Shown one piece after another: positions 19,601 to 31,212 of a stretch of 64,000 nt of DNA (positions within the stretch are counted from its first letter, which is position 1; each line of letters begins with the position of its first letter). Both the position numbers and the translations under genes were made by a program. The notes under the pieces were generated by a model. That model was not told the origin of the DNA, made no database searches, and saw only the letters and a list, made by a program, of their open reading frames with translations. Source of the stretch: Phytophthora vignae f. sp. vignae (taxonomy: Eukaryota; Oomycota; Peronosporomycetes; Peronosporales; Peronosporaceae); assembly GCA_016169955.1 (NCBI GenBank), contig JABJUM010000124.1, positions 1 to 64,000 on the forward strand, written 5' to 3'.

Positions 19601-21314
19601 CATGGCGGTTTTGACCCGGTCGAGAGCCCAGGAGCAGACCGAATCCGGCGAGCCGTTGGGTCCGCTGGAGTTCCAAGCCGAGCGATGGCGAAGAATTAAG
19701 GCACACCAGGACCAGGATGAGTTCATTGCGGAAGTCAAAGCATATCTGAACGGGGACCTGGATCGATTCTCTCCTCGGCGACTACGGAAGATCGCGAAAC
19801 TCTCTGACCTGTTTGCGTTGGATGCCAGGGGCGTCCTGTATCGACTCGCACGTTCCACACGAGATCGACCTCGGGACGTACAAGACGAGCCTCGCCTGGT
19901 GGTGCCACAAACCCTGTACACCGACCTGTTGCACTACGCTCACGAGGACTTTCAGGGTGGGCATCAAGGCATCACCCGCACGCACGAACGACTCCGGACC
20001 GAATTCTATTGGCCCGGTATGTATGCCGATGTCGAGCGTTTTGTGAAAGAGTGTGTGGACTGCGCAAGCGGAAAGGGGCGACCTCCCAATCCTGGACCGT
20101 CGCCTGGTAACATCGAGCCTCGACGCCCATTCGAAGTGGTGTCTATGGATTTTGTGACGCACATGCCTAAGTCAGCACGGGGAAACACTTTTCTGTTGCT
20201 GTTCCAAGATTCATTCTCAGGTTACGTGATGTGTAAACCCATGTCGTCTACAACAGCACAGGATGTGGCGGAAGCATACGAAGAGCGAGTCTTTCGGAGT
20301 TTCGGTGCGTCATCGATGATCAGACACGACCAGGACCCTCGCTTCATGAGTGAGGTGTTCACTCGTTTCCGAGAGCTGTTGGGCAGCCGTCAACGTGCGA
20401 CACTGGCTTATCGCCCTCAGGCGAACGGCCAACAGGAGCGCTCCGTCCAGACTGTCATTCGGAGTGTCCGTGCTTACATCGCTGAAGCAGACCAGTCTGA
20501 CTGGGATGACCATGCAGAACGACTAATGTTCGCACTGAATACCTCCTTCGACGCGACCAGACTGGATACACCATTCTATCTGGTACACGGTTGGGATGCC
20601 CAAGGAACAGTGTCGGCGATGCTGGGACCGAAGCCATCCAGTCTGCCTGAACGTACAGCGTATGAGTGGCGCCGAAAGTTTCAGCGCGACTATAGCTACG
20701 CGATCGCATGTGCCGAAGATCTCCAGAGACAAGCGAAACGGACCCGATCCGAGGAGCAGGAAGGAACTCTCCGAACGATTGAAGACTGGATTTGAGAAGG
20801 GAGATTCGGTATGGCTCTACATCCCTAAGGTCCAGACCGGATTGAGTCGTAAGTTGGCTCACATGTGGCATGGGCCGTTCAGGATTGACGAGGTACACGA
20901 CGATTTCCGTGTGAAGCTCAAGGTCGAAGACACAGGGTATCGTGTCTACCCGTGGGTGCACATCAGTCGGCTCAAGCCTCGAGCGTTGTTCCCGAAACGA
21001 CCCACTGTGGAACTCGAACTGGATGACGATGACGACTTCGATGCAGCGCTTCTGCCCGAAGACAGCTGGGAGCCAGACGAACAGAATGGTGAGTATGAAG
21101 TTGAAAAGATCTGGATCTCCGGTGGACCAAACGTACGCGCACATCCAAGCGCATCCGTGAATACCAAGTCAAGTGGAAGGGATGCGACGAGCCGGAGTGG
21201 CTGCCAGCGACCCAGCTCAGCTGTGGTGCACTTCTGTATGAGTTCAATCAGAGTGCCCGCGCTAGGGCCAGGTTCCAGTCCATGCAGGCTGGCGATGACC
21301 ACCCCAGTGCTTAA
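16611..21314 (+). pseudogene. pol: Pol remnant: RT, dual RNase H, integrase, chromodomain (element 2)
   Basis: The main frame 16866-20795 is long and intact. RT Asp motif LDMASG is at about 17685-17700, YIDD at 18072-18083, with ~70 residues inserted between GFVR and YIDD. RNase H 1 has HAN and TRY in place of its acidic motifs (about 18500-18730). RNase H 2 runs about 18990-19370 (DGA, DAEY, GDSR, HVKREYN). The integrase zinc finger is near 19940-20065 and the DDE core 20140-20440. A one-base loss near 20755 shifts reading into the frame that carries GPF and the linker, and another near 21115 interrupts the chromodomain (YEVEKI before, VKWKGC after). Stop TAA is at 21312-21314. The part before 16866 is in another frame. 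Confidence 0.88.
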
Positions 21315-21573
21315 CACACCAAATGACTCAACTGATCCTGACCGCCGAAGTGTGAACCGACTGAACCTGAATGTGATTTTCGATTGTGGATTTGGTGATG
21401 ACGATTTGTGGAGCAAAACGAGTGTGAGTGAACAAAGTGATAGCAGACTGAAGAAGCAGACAATTGTGCAATGGATGAAGATGGACAGACCGCACCAAGA
21501 GGCGAACGGACAGAATGGATGACGTGAAGTGTGGAATTATGCAGATTAGCGTGCAGATGCACCGAATGTATGA

Positions 21574-24530
21574 CTACTGGTGATCTTCCGAGACCCAATT
21601 GCCGCGCAGCTCGTCGGGAGTCAAGAGCATGTCCTGGATCTCCTGAGGGCGCTCCGAGATGAGACGATCGACAGACCAGCCCGTCCACTGAATGCGAGCC
21701 GGTTCCTCGCGATCCAAGATCGTCAACTGTTCCGCCATCGTGTATGGCTCGTGGTCCGCCGTCTCCTCAGAGCGATCGAACAGAATCCAGTGACACAGCT
21801 TGGCGGGGTACACCCAGATGCCCGGCTCGTACGAAAGAGTCTCGGGAGGCTTCGTCGCCGCCAATTTGGTAGCCAACTTGACGTACTCCTTGGAGGCGGC
21901 GTCGTGAAGTTTCTTGCGGAGTGTCTGGGCCTTGGCTGCGTCCGTGCTGTCGGCGTCGAACGTGACCCAGTGACCTGCGTGCCAGATAGTCGTCGCGTTT
22001 GCTTCCATCAACCCCACTATCTCCTTCAGGACCGAGAGGGTGCTGGCTGACAGTGCACTCCGCTTGTGGAACAGGAGGTGTACCACGCGACGGTCGAACA
22101 TTCGCTCACCCGGCTGGCTTTCCAGGATGGAGTCATACTCATCCGGCCTGAACCGCGCTTTCAGGGGTTTGGTGCCGCCGTTGTGATTGGGTGTGTAGTC
22201 TGGGAAGCCGAAAGACTGGTCAACGGCATGAACCGTGCTTGGCGCGAACGTCACCAGGATGCCTTTGTGACACCAGGACGTGACGCCCGGACCGGGTTTC
22301 TCAATAATCGCCAGCTCTTCAGGTGTCAGGTCCTCCATGTCCTTCCGAGCGAGGGGCGACCTCTTCCGGTCCTCTCTCGCACGGACTCGCCGTTTCTTCT
22401 TGGTGGCCGATCCACTGGACACTGAATCAGACTGGGAAGACACCGAACTCGCGCGACGTTTCGACCGACGGACCGAGGGCGACGCGGCATCCTGTGTGGC
22501 CGGAGTTCCCTGCGATGCTGTAGAAGTCGCACGCTGTCCGGCTCGGTCTTCCGGACTGGGTTCCCACGACGCATCTTGACTCTCGTTGTCAGGTTCGTCG
22601 TCATCTGGTCCGAGCAGCAGCTCGCTGTCGTCCTGAGTGTAATCCACCAGGTCGGGCCAATATTCGGGAACCTCGTCGTCCTCCGCCCACTGGTCCAGAA
22701 TGCTCTCGGCGCGAAGGTAGTAGCGCTCCGGCACGTAAGTGGTCCAGTATGTTGTGTCCAGCCGATTCCAGTACATCATGCGCGCCAGCATACAGGCCAA
22801 GTCATACGGGAAGAACAAGTGGTGAGCCACCGTGTCCTTGTCTAGCAGCTTCATCGCCGCGTCATAGGTCCATCCGGCCCGCATGATGAGCTGCATGTCT
22901 GTGCGGAGCTTGCGCCACACGATGGGGAGGTTGGTCAGGGAAGCGCATGCAGTCTTCTCATCAAGGAGGTACTCATCATCGATAGAGCGAGCGGAATCGC
23001 CAGACGGGCCCCACGCGCTGGGGCGCCACTGGATCCGGTCTGGCACAGCGCGCTGACGTTTGGCAGCACCGGATGGCTTACGCGCCGAAGACGGCCCGCT
23101 GGATTCGGAGTCGCCTGTGAGATCCTGGATGGAAACGCGTCGGCCGCTAGACCCGGCACCCCCTCTTTGCCCTGAACTGTCACTTGGATCAGAGTCGTCA
23201 CCGTTGCCTTTCTCCTCCGTGTCGTCTTCGTGACGGTAGTTGAACGGACCGGGCTCAGCAAACATGTCATCAGCAGATGTGACGTTGATCAGTGTCTGCC
23301 ATCCTGACGGCGGAGACGTACCGGACCGGTGATGCTGGAAGAGCCCCTCGAGACGACGCCAGTTTCCGGTCACCTTAGTCTGGTTGCGGTTCAGGAAGTT
23401 CATCATTCGGTCCACGTTGAAGGCGCTGGACGCGAGCGACTCGACACACCGGTTGGATGTACCGAGTTTGTTTTCCAGCGCAGAGATCTGGTCCCGCAAA
23501 GAGCGCTTCTCCGTTTCGTGTTCCGCCATCAGTTTCTTGAAGTCCGCCCGGTAACGTGCCGTGATAGTCTCCTTTTCTTTCTGGAAGTGGCCCGTGATGC
23601 CAGAACGCCTTGGGTCAGGTAGCTGGACAGGAGCTGTGTGTTCTCCTTCTGGGCGGCAAACAGCATGTCGGACGTGCCGGATCCTTGAGTCTCGATTTGG
23701 TGCCGCATGAATCGGTACTTGACGAGCATGCGACGCATGATAGTGACCCGCGCGGCCAGCTCAGACGGATCATATACGGACAGGAGGGACGCCATCTCAC
23801 GACGCACGGCGAGGGAGTTCAGTGTGGTCTCCAGCTCGGACGAGCTGGGAGGCGAGTCACGGGGGCGAAGGAAGAGCTCGTTGACGTCCTCCGATTCGCC
23901 GACCAACTCGTTCAATTCAGCCAAGTCGGTGGCCGTGAGACCCTCGATGGACGTCATCACCTCCAGTCCAGCATACCCTTCGCGCATGAACCGGTCGTTG
24001 CCCACGTGTTCCAGGCGCGCAGGAATACCAACCAAACGGAATGCCCCATCCGGTCTGTACTCCAGCGGCGGATCACACACCGCCGGCGAGCCGCTGTTCA
24101 CTTGGGCGCCGAAGTCGGCCACCTTTGAAAGACCGGCACCCGCTGGCATGGCGAGAGCCTCTTGTGCAGACAGGATGCGCCCGGAGATGCTGCGCTGCTT
24201 GCGGAGCACGCGCTCAGTGAAACCGTGACCCCCTGGAGCTGCCGAGGCCTGCCGATCGCTCGCGTCGCCGGTGCTCCCGAAGTCTGATTCCTTGCCGCTG
24301 TCGGAGGCGCGCAGGAGCGCCGCGACCCCGCTGCCCGTCTTCTCGGTGGAGCCGTCGTTTTGATTGACGTCGTCGCTGGACGCACGCTGACTGCCAGACG
24401 TGCCGGCGCTTCCGTCCGAGCCCGAGTTGGCACCCGCGTCACCGCCTCCCGGTGGAGGAGCTAGCGGAAGTTGTGCCGGGCTCGACGGCTTGCTGCCAGG
24501 CGCATCGGCCGCGTCGTTCACCTCAGCCAT
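21574..24530 (-). pseudogene. Opposite-strand accessory gene of Gypsy element 2 (one frameshift)
   Basis: Two minus-strand frames, 24530 to about 23605 and about 23605 to 21574, join into one ~985-codon gene colinear with the element 3 gene. I prefer ATG 24530 (MAEVNDAAD) over the upstream ATG 24731, since element 3 starts with similar Ala/Pro-rich sequence and an initiator-like motif sits at 24549-24560. Layout: Ala/Gly/Ser/Pro-rich start, LAELNELVG block, coiled coil around the frameshift, a block near 23400, Ser/Asp linkers, basic cluster near 22390, and the conserved C-terminus (EPGIW, CHWIL, AEQL, EEPARIQW) ending GNWVSEDHQ. Tail-to-tail with pol, 259 bp apart. Function unknown. Confidence 0.75.
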
Positions 24531-24548
24531 GGCGCTGATGAGACGTGC

Positions 24549-24560
24549 GATGGAGAATGG
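24549..24560 (-). promoter_or_regulatory. Initiator-like motif for the opposite-strand gene (element 2)
   Basis: The minus strand reads CCATTCTCCATC. The CATTCTCCAT core fits CATTYYNCAW of the oomycete initiator. It is 18 bases upstream of the chosen ATG 24530, consistent with a very short 5' leader. Confidence 0.45.
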
Positions 24561-24774
24561 ATTGTGTTTGGAGGCAGACTGCTTCTGCCAGTTGGATTGT
24601 GGTGTGTGGAGACCCGTCACGGAGACGGGACGTTGGGTGATATGCGTTCCTGGAATTACTCTCCCAACGGTTTTACGATTCGGTGTGACCCTCCATTCGG
24701 AGTGGGAGCCATCGTGTCTGGGTCTGGTCATGTCCTGTCACCTCGGTGGCAAGATCCTCTGTGAAAGAACTTGA

Positions 24775-24787
24775 GCAGAGGGGCGGT
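24775..24787 (+). other. Polypurine tract of element 2
   Basis: GCAGAGGGGCGGT immediately before LTR start TGACACGATG, equivalent to the tract of element 3 (47328-47340, minus strand). Confidence 0.7.
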
Positions 24788-26585
24788 TGACACGATGTGG
24801 AAACAGATTTCTGTCTGCACCCATGTCCGACCCCATGGATACGCTGACTCTTTGGTGAGATGTGATTGGTCGCACGGCGCAGAGATCCGGTAGAGACGAG
24901 TGTGACGTGTGGATTGTGGATGCGTGTGGCGATTTGGTGGGACCCGGCACTTGCAGCAAGCATGGGCTCACAGGATTGGAGATGCGCCCACCGAATGAGC
25001 GCTCATATTCGGTGTGGAGTTACGTATCCTGTCCATCCGCCGACTTCCCTAACTGCAGGATAGGCCCAAGGCGTGAAAGTGTGGTCAGCGAACGTATCCT
25101 GGCCACTGCCTGCATTGGCTCAGTCAAGTTGTCGGACCACCCCATTGAATCGACCACACCCAGCATGAGCATACGCGCACAAGACCCCGCTGGATGAAGC
25201 CTCGTGTTGTCCGAGATGGATCGTGGTGTACCCGGTGATGGCGTACCGAATGAAGAAGTGCCACACCGGATGGGGGCAAACAGGATCGAGCATTCGGTCC
25301 GACCCCAGTACCCTCACTGGATATCAACGCACCAAGAACAAGTCCAGTGCGCGCCGCATGTGTTCAAGTAGGCGGCGTCGACCCAGACCGGATGAGACCA
25401 AGATCCACCAAGATCCTCAAGCGACACCGGATGAGCCGCACATCCGAGGGAGAGGTCCAGTATCCAGAACGAAGGGACGCTGTACCCAGATACCTCGGTC
25501 ATCATTTGATGAGTGTACCAGATGGAACGTTGGCGTCAACAAGTCTCCACATACCCAAACCAAGACAAGCATACTGAAGCACTGTCAAGAAGCACAAGCA
25601 TACTCAAGACAAACCAAGCATAGTGAAACCTACATTAAAGTCAGCGAAGTGATAGAAGATAGCTAGCCAAACGTAAAGATCAAACAGAAACCAATTTGCC
25701 GAAGAACACGCGGACGATTCTGGCGCCCGAGGACAGCAGTAGAGCCTCGACTTTTTCGTCTTCAAGAGCCCTCCGGGAGACTGCCTGCGCGCGGTCTAAG
25801 TACGTTTAGGGACGCTTCCAAGGCCTCACTGGTGTAGCGAGCACCGGTGTAGTGGGGACTCAAAGGTACCAAGGCGAGGTCGGCAGTGACTGGGGTTTCG
25901 CGCCCTGGAGTGACCTGTGAGAGCTTCATTTTCTATTTGCGTGCTCTAACCGGGCATCCATTTCATATTCCCTACTGTGTGTCTGTGGTGGTTGAGGTAG
26001 TCACCCCCGAGACTGTATTGATCGACTACTGTGTGATAGGACTGAATTATATTTTGTATTGTTCCCTCATTCTGTGAGGGTGGTGCGCGTAAGTGAGTGT
26101 GCATCCAGGGCTGACCAGTGCCTTGGGTGACGGCTCCGAAGTTGACTGGTGAATAGACCCCCCACCCAAGGGTCTCTAAGAATAAGTGGTGGCTGTATAT
26201 TGTGTGACGTTTAGCTCGGCATTGTATTTCTGTGTGGTTGGTTGGTCTGAATTACGGATCTGACTGTGGTCCCTTTCATTCGGTCTGACCTTCTGTTCAT
26301 TCGGTGTGGTTCATACCAGGAACACACCCAGCAGACTTTATTCTGTATTTCCGACAACTCACTCTCGGTGAAGTCCGGTCCGCCAAAGGTAAACGATACC
26401 TATAGGGGTTGACACAAGGACACACGCCAAAACGTCCAAGCGGTTCCCAGGCCCGGGTCATTCGGTGTCCCGTGGGCTGTGGTTATCGCGTGGACAATCT
26501 CTGGTACTCCGAACCCGAATCTCATTCGGTCCGGCATAGTGCACTATACACCTGGACGATAAAGGCGTTCACCCGCCTCGCCTCA
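24788..26585 (+). repeat. 3' LTR of element 2 (about 1798 bp)
   Basis: Starts TGACACGATG and ends GTTCACCCGCCTCGCCTCA, the same terminal sequences as the LTRs of element 3 although the centre has diverged. It contains several CATTCGGT motifs (for example near 26278, 26459, 26523). No partner 5' LTR is in the window because the element is truncated, so no target duplication can be checked. Confidence 0.8.
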
Positions 26586-28184
26586 TGAACGTTCTTTAGT
26601 TCCTCCGACCTCGCGCACAGTCACGTGTCGCTGAAAGCCCAGTCATAAATGCTCTTACAAGGGGACCTCTCCGAAATATATCCAAGCTATCACTTTCTAC
26701 CACTTCCTCCTCTTCATCCCTGAACTGGTTAAATCGACTTGAGCATTATGTCAATATCGCCAACAGAATGCATATGAGCTCGTTCCCGTTCGTGTTGAGT
26801 TTATATTAACGCTAGGGGACCTAAACCAATGCGACTAATCTTATGGTTGTATGTGTAATCGATTAATGTACATATATCAATTATGGAAGGGTATGAACCC
26901 TTCCGCGCATTTGGCAAAACCAGAAGTACTTAAGTAAGCTAATTGCTTTTTTGCTTTTAGTGAGCTGAGAGAAATCGTGCGCGAAGAGGCTCGTAGAGGC
27001 TCGAGCAGCGCTACTGTCGTTTTCAGGTGTTCGAAGGCCTGCACCTTGGGGGTCTACTTCCGTTGTTTTTCTTTTAGGCGCACCATCACCTTCCCATTGT
27101 GTGCCTTGCGCTTTGCCGTTTTCGACGCTTGTGTTGCATTCACCACATCCTCGTATGTTGCGCTTAACGCCCGTGGCGGCGTGTCGACAGCAGTCCCGCT
27201 CGTTTGCTGAGAACCGTCTTCCGACTGCTCTTCTCTCGGATACGGCCTGAAGAACAGCATGATGAACCAGCTCGGCGTTAGAAGTTGGAGGGGCGTGTTC
27301 ATGGCGTGCTTGGCCCACATTGGCAGGAAGCCCAATGCCTAGGGGCTGTGCGTGAATAGGAGTATGAAGCTGCATGGAGCCAACCGGGTTGCCGTACAGG
27401 AGACGTAGGGAGTGCACCATGCTGCTGCTGCAGGCGCTGCTGCTTTGCTTTCATTGGCTGAGTAAAAAACACCACCCCGCATACTCAAACCAAGATGCGG
27501 ATGTTTTTTACTCGAAGAGACGCCCTGAAACTGTCACCCGGTGACAGCTCTGAGGGGTCGCCGTAACAAAAGTCGAGAAACCTGCTGGCTTTCCGCGCAG
27601 TCGCATGCGTTTTATTTCTATTTGGATGGGTTCATCTTTTAAAGCATAGAAGCTCAAGTGAGCCCGGAATCCATATTTGCGCGACCCTTTCATTGGCTGC
27701 TGACGGGTCGGCGCTGCAACTTAAGTAAGGAAGTTTCTGCGACCGTACATCACCGCTCAAGTTTATTTTCGATGGTGCGAGGCTACTATTATGTATGGAG
27801 CGCATGAACTTGAGCGGGAGAGTACCGTTGTTGCCTGCTCAAGTAGGCAAAAGTATCGAGTACCTAACCTGGGAAATGTTGACACGAGCCTACGTTTCTA
27901 AATTCTGTCGCAGATTTTTTTTTCGTTGTCCCATGCGAGTCGCCATGTATGGCGGGGGCAAGTGAGCGCCTTGTGGTGTGCCTGCACACCGGTGTTCTTT
28001 ACGTTAGAAATTGCGAAAAGCATAGTGAAGCTAAATGAAGCGCTCCGATCGCGATCATAGTGAAACGCAGTGTTTCTTTCATAAAAATCATTCACAAATT
28101 TGGCGGACCGGCTCTGCGAACACCCTGTGCTCTCAGCTTAAGAGCTAAGAGAACACCAAAACCCCTCAAAGGAAAACTCGTAGC
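26586..28184. other. Non-coding stretch with local hairpins
   Basis: No gene I can defend. It holds an imperfect palindrome at 27460-27513 (GAGTAAAAAACA...CCGCAT against its complement), a smaller one near 27533-27549 (CTGTCACC/GGTGACAG) and an inverted CCGCTCAAGTT/AACTTGAGCGG pair around 27749-27820. This suggests decayed MITE-like sequence. A Gln-rich minus-strand ORF near 27436-26881 is noted under rejected items. Confidence 0.45.
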
Positions 28185-28186
28185 TA

Positions 28187-28228
28187 CAGTATAGTGATCG
28201 CACAAACACGAGCTCTATAGCTAGCACT
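28187..28228 (+). repeat. Mariner/pogo-like terminal repeat candidate
   Basis: TA followed by CAGTATAGTGATCGCACAAA and TCTATAGCTAGCACTAG resembles the end of a Tc1/mariner-superfamily element. A related sequence occurs at about 30838-30888 in the same orientation. The opposite end was not found. Confidence 0.4.
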
Positions 28229-28505
28229 AGCGTTTGCAAACTGTTTGTGAGTGTAAGGCAAATGGCCAACTAGGGGCCGTTTGGTCAATCCAAGGCCGAG
28301 GTGGTTTTGTCCAGTAATAGCATCGCATTAGCTATTCTCTGTCTTCATTCGCTGAAATGAAGCTAAGTACGAAACCTACACAAACTAATTTGAAGTCGGT
28401 TGGCGGGAAAAATGTTGGCGGGAACCACAACACTGGTGGTGGGGGATAGTTCGCTTGTCCTCCAACGATTTTGAAGCTCTCTACGTTCATTTTCATACTG
28501 CCACA

Positions 28506-28730
28506 ATGGCACCGACGTGCACGGCCGAGACCAAGCAAGACATCATCTCCCAAGTCCACGAAGGCCAAGCTGTTGCTGCTGTTGCCGCTGCTACCGGCGT
28601 CTATGAGCGGACGATCCGGAAGTGGCTGGCGATAGCAGCCCATACGGCGATGTGGCACAACGTGCCGTCACCACCACTGCCCCCGCACATGCCTTGGCGA
28701 GAGCTATATGCTGCGCTTACATATCACTGA
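28506..28730 (+). pseudogene. HTH transposase N-terminal fragment (74 aa)
   Basis: From ATG 28506 (MAPTCTAET) residues ~8-45 form a helix-turn-helix of the type that starts Tc1/pogo transposases (ETKQDIISQVHEG, Ala-rich turn, TGVYERTIRKWL). After residue ~45 the similarity stops and the frame ends in Pro-rich sequence at TGA 28728-28730, so no DDE domain follows. A TCATTTTCAT motif lies immediately upstream (28487-28496), similar to an oomycete initiator. With the terminal-repeat candidate at 28187 this is probably the left end of a truncated DNA transposon. Confidence 0.5.
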
Positions 28731-29443
28731 ATGCTTCACCTCGTTTTGGGGTATGCGCGACGGCTAGTTAGCGCATGAGCGCCGTCAGCCGCACGTGCGA
28801 GGAGATGATCATGGCTGCTGCTAATCAATGTAATACTCAAACAGGCAGCATGCACCCCGCCCTGCCTGGTCGTATCACTCCACAGAACTGGACTTAGAAC
28901 CCGGCGAGGGCGGGAGACGCGACAAAAAAAAACACTTGAGCAACTGTGTCATGTCGGCGCGGGGGCTGAGGGAGCCTTGGAGCGCGAGTAGAGGCGGCGC
29001 CCCACGTGCTATCCTGCGCGAAGTCTGCTGCGGCGTGCTTCTCGAGAAATGACTGATTTGTCGAAAGTGGCTACACCTTAAATATTAAATACCCTGTGCT
29101 ATGAGTTCAAACTTGTGCAATATGCGTTTGAACAAGATACCTATCCCTGGTGTAATCCATCGACTTAGGAGCTGTGGACCATAATGAAATCAAGCTTAAT
29201 CTCGGCCTCTAACTGGCAAGGGGCCATGGCCGCAGTGGCTTAGTGCGATGGCAACTCCGCAGCACATTATCATCGGTTATTACGCCCAAAGACCACTATA
29301 AAAAGCTGGATTGCTGCTGTTTTCAAAACCGTCAAAATTTGTCGTCCAGGTGAACCAGATCTCGAGATATGTTCAATAGAACGACGGGCTCGTAAAGCGG
29401 CCTCGAGCTGGCCATTTACCTTATAGTGAATCTGGCTATCATG
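28731..29443. other. Non-coding stretch
   Basis: No ORF, RNA gene or clear repeat recognised. Mixed composition, probably decayed repeats. Confidence 0.4.
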
Positions 29444-29687
29444 TATGCGGAGTTAAACTTTCATGTCTGCCTTGTCGCGTGTTGTGCTTATTCAGTCCAG
29501 CGTAATCCCTCCATGTACATAAAGTGCGTGACGATTCAGTCCAGCGTAATCCCTCCATGTACCGGTATGCGGAGTTAAACTTTCATGTCTGCCTTGTCGC
29601 GTGTTGTGCTTATTCAGTCCAGCGTAATCCCTCCATGTACATACAGTGCGTGACGATTCAGTCCAGCGTAATCCCTCCATGTACCGG
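29444..29687. repeat. 122-bp tandem repeat, two copies
   Basis: Unit 29444-29565 (starting TATGCGGAGTTAAAC) is repeated at 29566-29687 almost exactly. Each unit contains two internal copies of CAGTCCAGCGTAATCCCTCC, giving four in all. A short minus-strand ORF with WRDYAGLN repeats is only a by-product. Confidence 0.85.
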
Positions 29688-30027
29688 TACACACAGTGCG
29701 TGACGATTACGCTGGATAAGCGTGCACAGTGTGGTATTAAGAAAGTTTTAGTGTTTCCCGTTTCTTACAGTTGCGTTAGCAATTCGTCGATTTAGATGCG
29801 CACTACAAGATATCCAACATGTAAGATAATCAAGGATAGACTGACCGAGCACACCTACCTATCGCAGTAAGTTTAGCCTCGACAGTACGGTAATGCTTAC
29901 AACTGGATGTATCGGCTAAGACATTTTGAGAAGGGGCCACATGCATAAATAAGCTGCAGCTCACAGTCCTCAAGCACATGACACCAACCACACGAAGCGG
30001 TGGTTTTAGTGTGCAGCTTGCTCCAAG

Positions 30028-30043
30028 ACTCATTCCGCAACTT
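30028..30043 (+). promoter_or_regulatory. Oomycete initiator of the RxLR gene
   Basis: ACTCATTCCGCAACTT matches the Inr-FPR consensus GCTCATTYYNCAWTTT at all but two positions and lies about 50 bases before the ATG, the usual oomycete arrangement. Confidence 0.75.
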
Positions 30044-30091
30044 GCTTCCCCGCGCTCAAGTTCTACCAATCCCAGCTCGCTCAAGTTCGCC

Positions 30092-30529
30092 ATGCGTTCG
30101 TATTACCTCCTGCTAGTTGCTACAGCCGCCCTCCTCGTAGCGAGCGAAGCTCTCACGCCCACGACGAAGTTCGACGGGGCCGCCGTGGAACGCCCCGTCA
30201 GTGCTGCTCAAATCAACGCCGAACGCTTCCTGCGGATTGACAATGCAGCAGTCCTGGACGACGATGCTGAGGAAGAGAGAGCGTTTGCTCACATCAAGGC
30301 CGTTGACCGCACGGAGAAAGAGGCGACGGAATGGCTGGAGTACTGGCTCCGAAATCGGCTGACCATCGGCAAGGTTGCGGAGGAGCTCGAGATCTCCGGC
30401 CTGAACAAGGCCCACGTGAACTGGGAGGCGCTTATCAAGTACACCCAAATGACCCACAAACGGTACACTCGGGAGGACATGACGAGGGAGGATGCTGCGA
30501 AGTATCTGAAGACCATTCTACCAAAATGA
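30092..30529 (+). CDS. Secreted RxLR-dEER effector-type protein (145 aa)
   Basis: ATG 30092 gives a typical signal peptide (MRSYYLLLVATAALLVASEA, predicted cleavage near residue 20). An RxLR motif RFLR follows at residues 45-48 and an acidic dEER-type stretch at 56-63 (DDDAEEER). Both are at the distances usual for Phytophthora effectors, which are secreted and act inside plant cells. The C-terminal ~80 residues are helical, with Trp and Tyr placed as in a single WY-type unit (EWLEYWL, NWEALIKY). The single-exon, intact frame ends TGA 30527-30529. It stands alone among repeats, as many such genes do. The host target cannot be read from sequence. The longer ORF start at 29978 precedes the initiator and is unlikely. 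Confidence 0.88.
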   Translation: MRSYYLLLVATAALLVASEALTPTTKFDGAAVERPVSAAQINAERFLRIDNAAVLDDDAEEERAFAHIKAVDRTEKEATEWLEYWLRNRLTIGKVAEELEISGLNKAHVNWEALIKYTQMTHKRYTREDMTREDAAKYLKTILPK

Positions 30530-30920
30530 GCTGTCGATCATGCCCAGCAACGCCTCGCAACGGGAAGGTACTGGACGAAACATAGCAACAAACGGATAAA
30601 TCTTGCATTATCAGTAGCACGGTTGCCATCTCGTTCCTCGTGGAGTAGAGAGCCTATTGCTCGATGCGTTTCTCAGTTGAATGCAGACGCCACTTAGTTA
30701 CAGCTATCGCTGCCGCGTGGCTGACAGCCACCGGTTGTACCAACAGAAGCAAACGAACACCTGAACATGCATATCTTACGTTTGGTTACTTACCACGTCG
30801 GCGTTGGTGTCGAATTTCTAGGAGGGGGGATCTAATATACTGGATAGTGTTCGCACAAACATTAACTGTATAGCTAACACTAGTGCTGGAGTTGGACACT
30901 TTTTCACTACTACCTGGTAG
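30530..30920. other. 3' flank of the RxLR gene
   Basis: No further gene seen. A/T-rich 3' UTR-like sequence, then the mariner-like terminal motif at about 30838-30888 (ATAGTGTTCGCACAAACATT...CTAACACTAG) related to 28187-28228. Confidence 0.45.
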
Positions 30921-30935
30921 TTGAGCATCACGTTC

Positions 30936-31212
30936 GCTGGCGGGACGGAAGCGAAGGCCAAGGGTGACCAAGGGTGAGCAACGTGTTGGAGGGATGCGTC
31001 AAGGTGGTGGACGCCGGATTGACGTAGCGCGAGACGGCGGAGAGAGTGCGCCTTGCGAGGCAAGGGTGGTTCCGGGATATAATTCCGACGAGCGTGGTGC
31101 AGTGGCGAGCGCTGGAATGACGTGTGGCGAGACGGAAGTGAAGGGCACGGGTGACCAAGAGTGGACAACGTGTTGGAGGGGTGCGTCAAGGTGGTGAACT
31201 CCGACCGACGTA
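30936..31212. repeat. Imperfect direct repeat (~90-bp unit, two copies)
   Basis: The segment from about 30940 (GGACGGAAGCGAAGG...ACGTAGCGC) recurs from about 31130 (AGACGGAAGTGAAGG...ACGTAGCGC), separated by ~100 bp, with scattered mismatches. The motif TTGAGCATCACGTTCGCTG occurs near 30922 and again near 31429. Confidence 0.6.

Larger units (their letters stand above)
16610..26585 (+). mobile_element. Ty3/Gypsy retrotransposon, element 2, 5'-truncated
   Basis: Homology to element 3 begins in the protease-RT linker (PPAVE...WPT near 16625), so the 5' LTR, gag and protease are missing. What remains is RT, two RNase H domains, integrase and chromodomain (to 21314), the opposite-strand gene (24530 to 21574), polypurine tract and 3' LTR (24788-26585). 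The LTR begins TGACACGATG and ends CACCCGCCTCGCCTCA like element 3, so both are one family. Frameshifts near 16865, 20755 and 21115 break pol and one near 23605 breaks the opposite-strand gene. It is a dead copy. Confidence 0.9.

Noticed and set aside
25223..25666. 147-aa ORF in the element 2 LTR
   Set aside because: Located in U3/R sequence, low-quality composition and no relative in the element 3 LTR.
26881..27436. Minus-strand Gln-rich or 179-aa ORF
   Set aside because: Several short overlapping frames with mixed codon use, no initiator, no domain and no consistent start. Possibly a decayed gene, but unsupported.
29444..29700. CRISPR-like repeat array
   Set aside because: The genome is eukaryotic, the units are 122 bp in tandem without spacers of uniform length and no cas genes exist.
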